From Thereva unica (Eukaryota; Arthropoda; Insecta; Diptera; Therevidae), in NCBI GenBank assembly GCA_949987705.1, contig OX465283.1, positions 90,755,813 through 90,819,812 of the forward strand: DNA of 64,000 nt. The letters are read 5' to 3'. The notes under the pieces are model-generated. The model saw nothing but the letters and a program-made list of their open reading frames with translations, made no database searches and was not told the origin of the DNA. The stretch's first letter is position 1; each line of letters begins with the position of its first letter. Both the position numbers and the translations under genes were made by a program. Of the stretch, positions 25,095 to 37,200 are shown one piece after another.

Positions 25095-25809
25095 GGGGAG
25101 GTTCTCATCAAGCTCAACCAAAAAAATCGATTTTTTTTTTGTTTAAAAAGTTAGTAAATTTCCTATAGTATTCGCTCTCAAAAACCGTTTTGACGAAATT
25201 CATTTTTTTTTAAAGTATAGTAAAAAAACCGGAGTCACCTTTTTACACGAAGGTAAAAAAAACCGTATTTTTAGAAAACCGTATTTTTTAAGATGGGCGC
25301 CATCATATCTCAAAAACTACTGCATATATCGCTTTGGTTTTTTTTTTATTTGAAAGTTCATTAAATTTAGCGGATCCTGAACTTAATCGCAGATGGCTAT
25401 TGTTATTATTTTGTTTTTTATAGCACTTTTAAGAGCAGAGAAATAGACGAAAAGAGGAATTTTTTTTTCGAAAGTCCACCATTTTCGTAATTTTCGACTT
25501 TTCCTTAGCTGGATAGTTCAAGATCCTGTAAATGTCATGTATTTTATAAAAATATTTCATTTTTTGATCTCGGGTGATGTTTGGAAGCGGTAGAGTGGCG
25601 CCCGATTAGGTACTTTTTTTTTAGGCGAACGGCTTTACATGTAAATAAATAATTGACTATTCGATATTCTGCTCTATAAAAATTGGTAAACATACTTGAA
25701 TATATACTTGATAACTACAAAAAAACTTGAGTGCTTCCTCAGCTTCCTTCCACGAAAAAAAAATCGAGAAAATCATGTAATTTTTGGGTCGCTAGATGAG
25801 AACCTCCCC
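25095..25809. mobile_element. piggyBac-type MITE (TTAA target) inserted in a LINE
   Basis: Termini GGGGAGGTTCTCATC and GATGAGAACCTCCCC are perfect 15-bp inverted repeats. The exact tetranucleotide TTAA flanks both sides (25091-25094 and 25810-25813). The LINE reading frame continues across the empty site, so the boundaries are well supported. The 715-bp interior is AT-rich and non-coding. Confidence 0.87.
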
Positions 25810-26005
25810 TTAAGCTCTCTCTATATTTTGTCAGGTTTCTTAAGAAGCCGCACTTCATTTAGAGTGAATAACTGCAACTTGAGAAGTGAACCTCTTGCAC
25901 ATTTACTCCTCTAATACCAATTATAGCATGTTCGAGCCGGTTAATCGCATGCTCATAAATACTAACAAAAATAGGAGTGTGTTCAGGTAGTGAAGTTGTG
26001 CTTAA
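25810..26005 (+). mobile_element. Non-LTR retrotransposon (family E), C-terminal part
   Basis: Continues the frame of 24540-25090 as SSLYILSGFLRSRTSFRVN, then TNYSMFEPVNRMLINTNKN and RSVFR with a stop. This is the tail typical of jockey- or CR1-like RTs. Confidence 0.75.
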
Positions 26006-27979
26006 AAGGAGTCTTCTTAATGTGGGATGACTTCTTCCCCCACTTTTTGTTTTTGCATGCTTCTCTGTTTGAAGTTTTGTGCTCTTATATGTTGTTTAAT
26101 TTTTTTGTGGCCTGCATGTCTTAGCTGAGCCACTGATGTTTCTAAATGCTTCTCAGCCCAGCTGAGAAGTGCACCTTTTGTGCTAGAAGGGTAACTCTTT
26201 TAAAAAAGAGAAGAGCTCGACGGATATTTTCTTATGTGCATTAATTGTTTTTGGATCGTTGAAGTAACAACGATCCTTAACATTTTCCCATAACAAAATG
26301 TCCACCGGCGTTGCCCACAGTTGAAATAACACGCAATTCAAAAACGAGGTCGTCTGCTGGTTTATACGTACATATATACACAGGACACAGAAGTAAGCGA
26401 CCTTACTCCTCAATTATGGATATTCTATACAGAACAGAAGAACTACAAATAATCGATGATGCTATCTCCCAGTGCGAGTAGTTAGGGCGATTTAACAAAT
26501 TGGGTTTTCAGAAAACTTTTATCATAATATTTGCTTTTCATCCCGTACAGCCTAATCTGAACATACATACATTTCCTGTTGTTGAAAATTTTGAAAATAA
26601 ATCTTTCTCACTTTATTTGTATGTATAAATTTAAATTAATCTTTATGTCACGTCGCACATCCTTTAGGAAAATAACTTAAACTCAATTAAAACAACAATA
26701 AATGTCCTTGACCAGAGTATTTCAGAGTGGACAAAAGCTCGCCTCTAATCTTCGCAACTGCGTGACTACCATTTTGGTCTATGAGAACTCTCGGCAAGGA
26801 TTATGGCATATTATTTTCCACAAAAAGGTTTTCAGTTCAAGCATCCTTTTCAGCGCCATTCTTTTGAATAATATGAATTTCCCTCCTCAAAATCCGGACC
26901 AAATTTTCTATTGTATTATTCCCCATGGTTTCTTTGAGATAGGCAAGAAAATTAAATTGATATATCTCTTGGGGGGAGTGTTTTTTTATTTAAATCCAGT
27001 TTAATTTCCACGTATTTGTCAGGCTATAAACTTTGGGTTAATTATTTTTTAAGTAGTCCCAATCCTCATATTCCCCCTTTTCAATCGTCTGCCACTCAAA
27101 GAACTTTTAGGCCAATTTTTGTTGATAATTATTCGAAGAGTTTGAATTTGTTCAAATTGCTTCATGACGAGGCTGTAAACAATTTTTAATCTTTGCAACT
27201 TGAAAAGCATCTAGAAAATCGTAAAGTAGGACACATATTTTAAAGATAACAACTATTCTCTAAAGGGTATTCCGAGGGTGCTGCTTCATTCCACTTTTAT
27301 GGTCTCCCAATTCAGCGTTCAGGTCGGCCCACGCCTTCCTGATGGCTCCACTTCACGCGGCCAGCCAAACTCAAGTAATATGAAACTCGGATAAAATTCT
27401 TCTAAAGTATAAATCGTTGTGGTGAATGTCGATTCGATAAAAAACGATAACTGCAGCCCAAGTTTCGTGGATATCTATAAATGATAGAGATTCTATTATT
27501 CTGGGCCAGTCCGCCTATGGTAATGGCTGTCAAAACGTTCCGAGGCGAACAGACGTTTATAGCTGTTCGATAAGACATTGAAGTGTTTACAATGGTCGCC
27601 TTTGAACACTTGAAGTTGTCTAATTGGACACTCTCTTGGTGCAGTCGTCATTTGAAACAAGCGAAACTGGAAACTGTTGCCGCAGTCGCCGCCCGATTAA
27701 TTTATAGCAGTTTTGTTTATTAAATAATGTTTTCTTTTGATATTTACTGGATATTACAAAAGTAATCATTTAATAAAGGCTCTGGTGAGATAAGTGGCGC
27801 GGAATGAGTAGCCTTGATCAATTTCTCATAGATATTTAGACTTGTCCATTCATTGTTTATTTTTGTGCCAAATTGCCTTTTTGTAGTTTGTGATTCATAA
27901 TTGTAAAGGTAAAAGGAATACTTGGATATACAGATTACTTGATTTTTTTAGGTTTTTGATTTATCACACTTTCATTTTA
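26006..27979. other. Intronic sequence without recognised features
   Basis: No conserved protein, inverted repeat or RNA gene seen. The open frame at 26702-27004 has no recognisable motif. Confidence 0.35.
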
Positions 27980-28098
27980 TTAACTTCCCAGTATAGGAAG
28001 TTATTGTAATCGGTCCGAAAATCGAAATCGAAAATTTCAACGTATTTTCATCTTTCAAGGCCCCAGGAGCATTTTAAGCAAAAAATTGGGAGGAAGTA

Positions 28099-28130
<32 letters not shown>

Positions 28131-29032
28131 TACGGATGTGGTCATTTTTTCCTGCACGATATCGCGCGAACCAAAACTGATATCGACTTCGTTGAGGTGT
28201 TGTTCGAAGCGTATTAACCGAAATATGATCTGAAAAGAATTTCATGAAATTCGGTCCAGCCGTTTTTTTGTTTGAGCGACGTAAGTGATTTTTGTACCTG
28301 CACGATATCGCCCGAACTACAAAAGATATTGACTTACTTCAGGTGCCGTTCGAAGCGTATTAGCGACAATATTATCTGAAAAGATTTTTATAATATTCGG
28401 TCCAGCGGTTTTTTGGTTTAAATGACTTAAGTGATTGTTGCACCTGCACGATATCCCGCGAACTATAAAAGATATCGACTTAGTTGACGTGCCGTTCGAA
28501 GAGTATTAACCAAAATATGATCTGAAAAGATTTTCATAAAATTCGGTCGAGCCGTTTTTTTGTTTAAGCGGCGTAAGTGACTTTTGTACCTGCACGATAT
28601 GGCCCCAACCACCAAAGATATTGACTTACTTGAGGTGCCGTTCGAAGCGTATTAGCGACAATATAATCTGAAAATATTTTTATAATATTCGGTCCAGCGG
28701 GTTTTTGGTTTAATTGACTTAAGTGATTTTCGTACCTGCACGATCCCGCGCGAACTAAAAACTATATCGACTTCATTGAGGTGCCGAAAAACATTAATAC
28801 ATCAATTTTATATACATTTTCGTCATCCTAACCTTGTAAGTGCGCAAATTTAGTTTGACATTTTAACGAAAATATTGATAAACAATTGTGACAAATTCTC
28901 GGGATTATGCATATATTCTATATTGCCTATTGTTCATTTATTATTAAAATATCCAATCATAATATTCAACATCCATCCTACTGGGAAGTTGATCGTGTGG
29001 ACCGAAAGGGTCGAACCCACATCCCAACTAGT
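27980..29032 (-). mobile_element. Helentron/DINE-like element, copy C (five central repeats)
   Basis: The reverse-orientation counterpart of copy B, with the same ends (TTAACTTCCCAGTATAGG at the left, CATCCCAACTAGTT at the right). It has five ~147-bp central units and a (GT)n run at about 28098-28124. Length and module order match copy B closely. Confidence 0.8.
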
Positions 29033-29599
29033 TTCATTTTTTTTATGTGAAAGAATGGAGTCTCAGGAAAGGTCCTTTATACTGTCGACAATCTATTTTC
29101 TTCGTTTAGAGTGCAATGTCGAACAGCAGCTTTAGTCAGGAAGGAAGGAACTGCCACAGCCTATCCGCGATATTTTTAGTCCACCTAGAACCAACCATAA
29201 CTATCGCGACTTTGACATCGGGGTATTGAGAAACAACTCGCTGAAGTGTTATGCTTCCGGAATCAGGAATGTAAAGAGGGAAGTAGAAAGAAAGAAAGTT
29301 ATGCAGGTGGGAAAGTGGAAAAGGCGAAGGACCGTGGGGCTGGCCGAGATTCGAACCCGGGATAATAATAATTAATATTGACTAGAACATTTTTATTTCA
29401 TTGTCACATAAACTTTATTGTGTATATAGAATCGCTTTGGACCCCCCAGATGTAACTCTAACACTTAATTGCACCCCAAAGTACATTTTAGTGCATGCTA
29501 GTCCGTTAAAAATGCGGGAGAGGGAGTCAAAACATAATACAGTCATGCATAAAGTATGGGCGCCCCCAGTATAAGCGATAACATCAATTACAATCAAAA

Positions 29600-29702
29600 A
29601 CTAGTTGGGTTGTTGGTTTGGCCCTTTCGGTTCACACGATCAACTTCCTAGTATGATAAATGAATATTATGAATGGATATTTTAATAATAAATGAGCAAT
29701 AA
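29600..29702 (+). mobile_element. Helentron/DINE-like element, copy D (5' fragment)
   Basis: Only the first ~100 bp of the family is present, through ATTTTAATAATAAATGAGCAA. A LINE fragment follows immediately at about 29703, so the element was truncated at or by that junction. Confidence 0.7.
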
Positions 29703-30256
29703 AGCCGATTATTCGTGAAGCATTCGATGGACAGTTCGATACGACGACAACAACTTCGTAACTGACTTATTGTTCGCCGACGATAGCGCCGTCTTCGCTA
29801 AGACGGATGCTGAAGCAACGGACATCTTATACGACATTTCAAGTATCGCCCAGTCATAAATCAATGCGGAAAAGACCAAAGTGCTCACAGTGCTATTTCC
29901 ATCAAAACAAGACGCCTTTACTGAACTTTGTCTTCCAAATGCGATGCTTGAGGCAGATCTTCGGTGTCTCACTACGCCTTCGAAACGAGACATTCAGACA
30001 AAGATGCGATCAGCGGACACTGATCGAAGAAAAAACGCAAAAACGTCGACTACGGTGGTTTGGACATGTTTGACGAATGGATGATAACCGCTTACCACGT
30101 AAACTTATCTGGCGAGACCGTCCCGCAGACTGGAAAATCCAGCGATCGGCAGCGAAGAAAACCTGGCTCGTGAATAGAGTTCCAACGGCACCGACAGTTG
30201 CGGGGACGTCTCGCTCGGGCCGCCAGCTAACGGATCAAAGAAGAAGAAGAAGAAAT
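29703..30256 (+). mobile_element. Non-LTR retrotransposon fragment with (AAG)n tail
   Basis: The plus strand reads DDNNFVTDLLFADDSAVFAK (RT active-site FADD), then EATDILYDISSIAQS, and in later frames TQKRRLRWFGHV and DRPADWKIQRSAAKKTW. It ends in AAGAAGAAGAAGAAGAA at about 30238-30254. A 5'-truncated, internally deleted LINE copy. Confidence 0.78.
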
Positions 30257-31154
30257 GCCCGGCAGCGAATACTACGCAGTTTCGTTTCTGGAAGACTTAA
30301 AAGGAGATCAGATCACTGATATGAAAGTTTCCCGTATTCCGCAGGATGATTTTAGGCGTCACACTCGAACAAACAAACAAGCAACCACCGAACCCAGGAA
30401 CACAAGTTGTGCCAACAAAAGGGACCGCCAAAGCGCGACGGTCCTACACTTACCTACCTAATTCATTATTGGTATACCAAAAATATTTTCACACAATGTA
30501 TTCTTCACCGAAAGTAACAACACCATCTATGCCTTGAGCTACAAATTATTTTTCTATTAAAAATTACACCGCTTTTAAAGGTTCTCATGAATTCGGAATC
30601 TTATTTTGTGTCTGTCCTCATTGATATTCACAGGAACAGGTACGTCCACCGTAAAAACGGGACATAGAAAACGAAGATAAAACACAAATACCTCGATTGA
30701 AAGATATTCGTTATCTTATTATCAAAAAATGTAACGATATTCGTTCACTCGTAACTATCATAACATTATGACAACAATTGGGTCGCCTTTTATTAAAAAA
30801 ACCTAAAACGATATCTTAAAGAAAGTCACGACTTATCTTCCCGTGGCGGAGTTCTCGCATGGCATTCGAAGGTCTTTTGTGTGCTATTCGATATGCATGA
30901 TCAGTAACAATTGAATTGGGCTTAAATGCAGCAATTGTTCTATGTTCAAACGATGTCCAGCCTTTGATGTTGATCCGAACTGTAGGCACGACTTTCTTCT
31001 TCTATGGGTTGATCTGTTGCATTCACTAGAAAGTTTGTTATATGATAGCGAAGTTTCAGGATTTCATTATTTTTTTTTGTATTTTAACGATTATATATGA
31101 TTTGCAAAAAATGAATTGCCTTTTGTCGTTTCAGGAATATAAAAACTATTAAAA
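30257..31154. promoter_or_regulatory. Timp upstream region (no defined elements)
   Basis: This 0.9-kb stretch between a LINE tail and the Timp start codon must hold the Timp 5' UTR and promoter, unless a non-coding first exon lies further away. I could not identify a convincing TATA box or initiator. A TTGTCGTTTCAG-like acceptor at 31123-31134, just before the ATG, allows for an upstream non-coding exon. Confidence 0.35.
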
Positions 31155-31281
31155 ATGGCAATAAGCAAGTCTATCACTTTGGGGGTCTTTGCCATCTTGG
31201 CTTTGTTTGCAGTCCTTCCTGCAGAGAGCTGTAGCTGCATGCCCATGCATCCACAAGAACATTTTTGTAGAGCTGAATTTG
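31155..31281 (+). CDS. Timp: Timp coding exon 1
   Basis: The exon starts at the ATG at 31155 and encodes the signal peptide plus the Cys-x-Cys mature N-terminus and a third cysteine in EHFC. Forty-two codons are followed by one base of a split Val codon. The donor GTACT begins at 31282 and the 60-bp intron ends in a T-run plus AG at 31340-31341. Confidence 0.92.
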
Positions 31282-34200
31282 GTACTATTAACTTTAAATA
31301 GCTATGGATTGTTATTAATCGTCTAACATTATTTTTTTTAGTAATAATCGCCCGAATTTTGAGGAAGTCTGCAAGGAAGATAGATAACAACGATGTCTAC
31401 AAAATTGAAATAAAAAAGGCGAGCAAGGTAATTATTCACTATCAAATCATTTCTCTACAAGTTGAGCGAGCGTGTTTCAGAAGTAGACAGAAACAATTGA
31501 CGAAAATTGATGTAACTAGAACTTTTAAACTTCACTTCATATATGCACGTTAGTCGAAAATTGAAAAGTTTGGAGAAATCAAATGCGAGCATAGCGAGAA
31601 AACTGCGTAAAAGTGCATTTTTTGAGCACTTTGAGTGAAGCGCAACACTATTTTTTCAATATCTACGGGTCTATTGATCGGAGAGAAATAAAAAAAGGAA
31701 AATACTTGTGAGTTAAAGACCTATCGAACTGGTGAGGTGAGGTTACGTTAAAAACATTTCCTAACTTCAAAAATCCGCATTTATCATTTTATTTATTACT
31801 TTTACTAAAAATGTATTAAATAATAGGTTTTCATAAAAATTCGAGGAAACGTTTTTAATGTTATAAATATGCTATTAAATATTTAAAAAAATTCAAAAAT
31901 AGTAAAACCTTTGTTATTTAATGAGAAGTAGTCCTAGGTTAAACTTTTTTGTAAACATATGCCGGAATCTGTTTATATAGTTAACATAGCGTTTTTTAAA
32001 TTAAAACAACAAAAATGATATTTGATTTTTTTAACAGTTTTTTTACGATCAATAAAGTCGTAGATATTTGAAAAATAGTCTTCCGATTCACTTAAAATGC
32101 ACCAAATGATCTGCTCGCATTTGATTTTTCCAAACTTGATAGTTTTTGACTCAGGTGCATGCATGAAATGGAAAACAAATTTTTTAAGTACAGTTACATC
32201 ACTTTTAACTTTTAACAATTTTTCGCTACTATAACTGAAATTTTTCAAATAAACCTGAAAATACTTTGTTTCATTAGCAACTCTTCTTATCCCTTGTACT
32301 AGTCTGTCATATCCCAGCGAGAAAAATAGGGAGCAATCCCAAAGGGAGTGAAGTTGGAGGGCTCTCAATGGACTCCCAAGGGAGCATTATTGGAGTTATT
32401 GAAAGAAATTGAATAGGCCAAGCTCAAAACTCAAAATTGTATTGATGCGATGACTCATTATTATACTGAAAACGTAAAATTACTGAAAAATTCTTATGGT
32501 ACTTTAATGTTGACCTCTACTGTAGATATTTAAAAAAGCTCTATAATGCTCCTTTTTGTCTCCAACTACATCGTTGCAGGAGTGCTCCTATGGGAGCTCA
32601 AATGGAGTGCTAGCCTAGGCGGACATCTAATGTTAAAAAATATATGGAGAGGGAGCCGAAAGGGAGCACTCCATGCTTCCATGGGAGTGCTCCTCCATTG
32701 TCCTTAGAGCACTCCATTTCCCACTGGGATCGTTTACATAATACCAATGTTGCAATGTTTAGTAGTACCCTTGGCTCGGTAGAGAATAAGGTAGATTAAG
32801 TAAGATAGGGGTCGGGGCAGGGCCGGACTAGACCAAGTGCCGCCCCCACGCCAATCGCAAGTTGCCGCTTCCTTAAGGCTAGCGTTTTTGGAAACTTAAT
32901 TTTTTTACCTAGGGTAAATATAATGATAATAATATTATAACATATTATATGATTATTTAATATAATGATTTTATACAATTATTATATAATTGTAGTGGTG
33001 AAAGATCTTTCTCAGTGTTAAAGAGAATAAAAAATTATTTACGTGCCAGTGTAGGTGACGACTGACTTAATTCATTTGCAATATTGTGCATTGAAGCTGA
33101 GCTTAATGGATCTCTAGATGTCGAATTGTTAATTGACGATTTTGCTCAGAAAAAAGCTCGAAAAGTACTACATAATTTAAAAACCGTAGAATAGTATGTA
33201 TTAGGCCCGGTATGCTAGGCTCAAGTAATTACTTGACCTATCTTAAACCTATGTAAAAAAATTGTCAAGAAATGGCTCAGAAATATTTTCTGCTGCGATT
33301 TCTTCACCCGGTATGCTAGGTTCAAGAAATCACACCAGAAAACTCCTGTTTTTTTAATGACGCGCAGATGTCGCTATTGATAAAATTTTAGTTTTTCTTC
33401 CAGAAATACATATGTGTCGAGGCACTTATTTCTTTAAGTAATTTTGACGTTTCATGGGTTTTTTTTAAATTGAAAGTACATAGAAGTTGAAGGAAGCCTT
33501 GCGTTTTAAGTAATCGTTGAACCCTTAACAAAGGCCTCGATTCCCAGATCCGACGGGAGGGAAGTGAGTTGCGGATTTGACACTTTGCGATTCTCAGATC
33601 CGCAACCCCGAATTTCTTTTTGACATTTTCCGCGCTGTAAAAGTGTGATCCGCAACAAATTTTCTGCGGATTTGAACGACAAATGCGCCTGAGATAATCC
33701 GACATCATATATTTCATTATCGCGTGAGTCTTCACTCCGAATTTTCGATTTAAACCTATCCGGGACTGCGGATTTGAGAATCGTAAAGTGTCAAATCCTC
33801 ACTCACTTCCCTCCCGTCGGATCTGGGAATCGAGGCCAAAACAACTGTACTGTCAGCAATGACAATTAGACAAATGCCAAAACTTCTTACCGACTGTCAC
33901 TTTTTCTTAAGGGAATAAATGCAGAAGTTTTCTTGAGCAAATTCCTTGAGCCTAGCATACCGGGCTTTAAAAAAAATAAATAAAAAAAAATTTCATTCCA
34001 AAATATTATTTTTTTTTTCACATTATTGCCGCCCCTAGCAATGTGCCGCCCTACGCCATGGCGTTGTTGGCGTAGGCGATAGTCCGGCCCTGGGTCGGGG
34101 TAGTGCTGGAGGTGCAGGAGTGAATTTGAGCTCTTGGGTGTTTGGAAATACTCCGGAAGTTTGTTTCACAGTCGAGTTGTAAAGCCAGTTTTTCCTGAAC

Positions 34201-37200
34201 GTTAGCAAATGAACATTTCCCTCGTACTTCGTTCGCTACACTCTTTTTTATGTTGCAGTGCTAAGCTCAGGAGTCACCATTTGTACCACCAGTCCGTCAT
34301 GTCGTTTGTCACGTCATGGTGCAATGTCGAACAGTAAGCTTACTAAGGAGGAGGGGGAATAGGTTAAGGGTTATGAAGAAGGTGGATATTGAAGAAGGTG
34401 GTGATGAAACCCGGGTTGGAACTCTTGGATGTTGTAGGAGCTCGGAAATATTGACTGCGAGAAATTATTCCACAGTCAAGTTATTCTATTGATAAATGAA
34501 TTGCTATCTTGTTGAATGCGCGAACGGACAGGCTGCAAGTGGTGAGAGTGAGATGTGTGGGCTAATCTTGTGCTGCGGATATAAGAGTGCCGTGGAGGCA
34601 GGAGAGCGATTATTACGGAGGAACAGTCTGCATGATAGTAGCGATAAAATTTTGTCAGTGCTGTTACATTCCTAAGGTGGCTCAAGGGGTCGATGGTGGA
34701 GCAGGCGGTGTTGTCATCAATTAATTTAAATGACCTTTTTGGCACCTTATCTAACCAAGCCAAGGTGGTTATCGAGGTGCCGCCCCAAACGAGGGAGTTG
34801 TATTCGAGAAGAGTCCGAATGTAGGATTTATAAATAATTGCACGGGCCGATGGCTGGAGGAGTAGCTTGCACCTCTTAAGAAATCCCAAGCCCTAGTTGA
34901 GTTGGAAATTAGTTCACGATTATCAAGACAGGTTCTGGGATGAGTCTGTTTTGAATCAAAGCTGTAAGAGTAACGTAGTGTACCGTCGTCAGCGAAACTG
35001 AAAAGTGGGTTGGAGGGGATAGAAAGTAGGTCGTTTATAAAGATAAAAATAGGGCCGGTGATAAAATTGATCTTGGGGCCCCCCCGCACAGATGGAGTGA
35101 GATTAAGGTTTGACGCCATCCAATACTACCTTAATGGAACGGCCGGAAAAGAAACTGTCAATCCACTTATACAGAAGCGAGTCAATTCCAATAGCTTTGA
35201 GTTTAACTAACAAGGCTGAGTGCCATACTCTACAATAGCCTTGGAGATATCCGAAGCAACCAAACTATATTCACCACATCCATGCAAACTTCGGTGGTGT
35301 TCTGTAAGGCAAACTTAAAGATCACCAATGGTTTTTTTTTGTCGGAAGCCATATTATTTCAGAACGTTGGATTCTAGATATCCCAGAAGCTTTTTGTTGA
35401 TTATCGTCTCCATGGTTTTGGAGAGAATAGAAATAATTGCTATTGGGCGGTAGTTGGAGGGATTGCTGGAGTCATATTTTTTTGGTATGGGCTGTATATG
35501 ATAGGGCAAAAAGTTTCCGAAGAAATTTAGCCAACAGTGAACCGCATTTTTTGAAAGGATAGGTGGGTCTGGCCCAGTGAATTTGTTAGCATCGAGCTCC
35601 TTGAGGCACCCATATACATCGCGAATCCTGAAAAATACGCTATCCATTGAGTGGTCGTTATGCTCGAAAACTATCGATGCCCGGGGGAACATATTAAGCA
35701 TAAGGTAAAAAAGAATTTGAGGTGGACAAAGATGTTAATAACTAGGGCTTAGATTTTCTGCCTGTTATCACTTTCTCATCGTAGATAAAAGAAGGGGTAG
35801 TGTATATAGTGGAACTCCTCTTGATGGAACTTACCAAGGACCAGAAGTTTTTGCTACCACTGCTTGCCTTAAGAAGCTTGCTTCTCAACTTGTTAAATGA
35901 GGTTTTGCCTTTCCTCATGGTGAATTTGCAAAAATTTCTTAGTTTTTAATCCTCTCGACGGAGCGATTGGCTCGGGAGCTATTGTAAACTCTGAAGGCGC
36001 CTTCTTTAATGTTGATTGCGTCTGTCCGCTCTCGATTAAACCATCTGTTCAACCTCGGCGCCACATTTTTGGCGGAATGGGGAATGAACAAATACAATCC
36101 TGCCTGTATGATCCTGGCATTGAAAAGTGAAAAATAATTTCTTCTGCCTCCATATTAGAACAATTACAAATAAAGAATTAGATATTTTCATATTCACTGC
36201 CAAAAAAGGAAGGCATGCACAATTTGTATGATTGGTGAATTTAGTTAGTCAAACCATCTAGTAAATAAAGTTACTATAGAAAGTTCATGCGATGAAAATC
36301 TCGGTGAAGCTTGATTAATTCAACTTTTTTATATATGTATATTATTAGCTAAACATTCCATTTTGAATTTTTAACTTTCATTCTCTATAACTAAAATACT
36401 ACATTTTCATGTTTTTAACGCTCCAGGCGCTTCATTAATAGTAAATAATGTAATGTTAAGTTTAAGTTATTGGATTTAGCGTTTTATAATTTTTCCGTTT
36501 TCTTTAATTTTGTGGGTTGGTAGTATTATTTGGAAAAATTATTGAAAGTTGTCTTTTGTTAATTTCGGAAGTCGATTAAGCATTTTTATAAATTGTTTTT
36601 AAAGCATAAATATTTTTAATGGTATTAACTGTTATAAATTACGACAGAACACATCAAAAATCAGAACTGCAACTGTAAAAAACCAAATTTCTTCCATGAT
36701 CCAACCCCGTTCTTTTATGCTTGGTTGATCTTATCGGATCACGGTGTAAAAAGAACGCTATACTACTACTACTATGTGCCCCTTAATCCCTCGTGGGACA
36801 TAGGGCGGAAACAGTTGCCCTCCAGCGGACTCTGTTTTGCGCGACAGCTCTTAGCTCTGACCAGGATCTCCCAGTAGTTGCGGCCTCTGCTAGTAGGGTT
36901 CTCCTCCACGTTGTTCTAGGTCTTCCAACTCGACGGGATCCTTGCGGGTTCCAGTCAAGGGCCTGTTTGGCTAGATTTTCGTTATCTCGTCGCAAGGTGT
37001 GGCCAACCCAATTCCATTTCCTTCGCCTGATTTGGTCGTCTATCCTTTCTTGGTCGGCACGGCGCCATAGCTCTTCATTTGAAATTCTATCTTGCCAGCG
37101 GATTTTTAGGATACGACGTAGGTATCTGTTTATGAAGACTTGTAGGCGCCCTGTGATGAATTGGGTGACTTTCCATGTTTCGCAACCGTATAAAAGAACT

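Larger units (their letters stand above)
32818..34092 (+). mobile_element. hAT transposon with 8-bp target duplication
   Basis: The ends CAGGGCCGGACTA and TAGTCCGGCCCTG are inverted repeats with the CAGGG start of hAT elements. The 8-bp GGTCGGGG is repeated exactly on both flanks (32810-32817 and 34093-34100), the hAT hallmark. The internal coding remnant at 32991-33194 is a hAT dimerisation domain. Two further MITEs are nested in its 3' half. Confidence 0.9.

Noticed and set aside
29335..29365. tRNA B-box-like sequence on the minus strand (GGTTCGAATC)
   Set aside because: No A box at the right distance and no foldable acceptor stem. It could be part of an old SINE but there is too little evidence.
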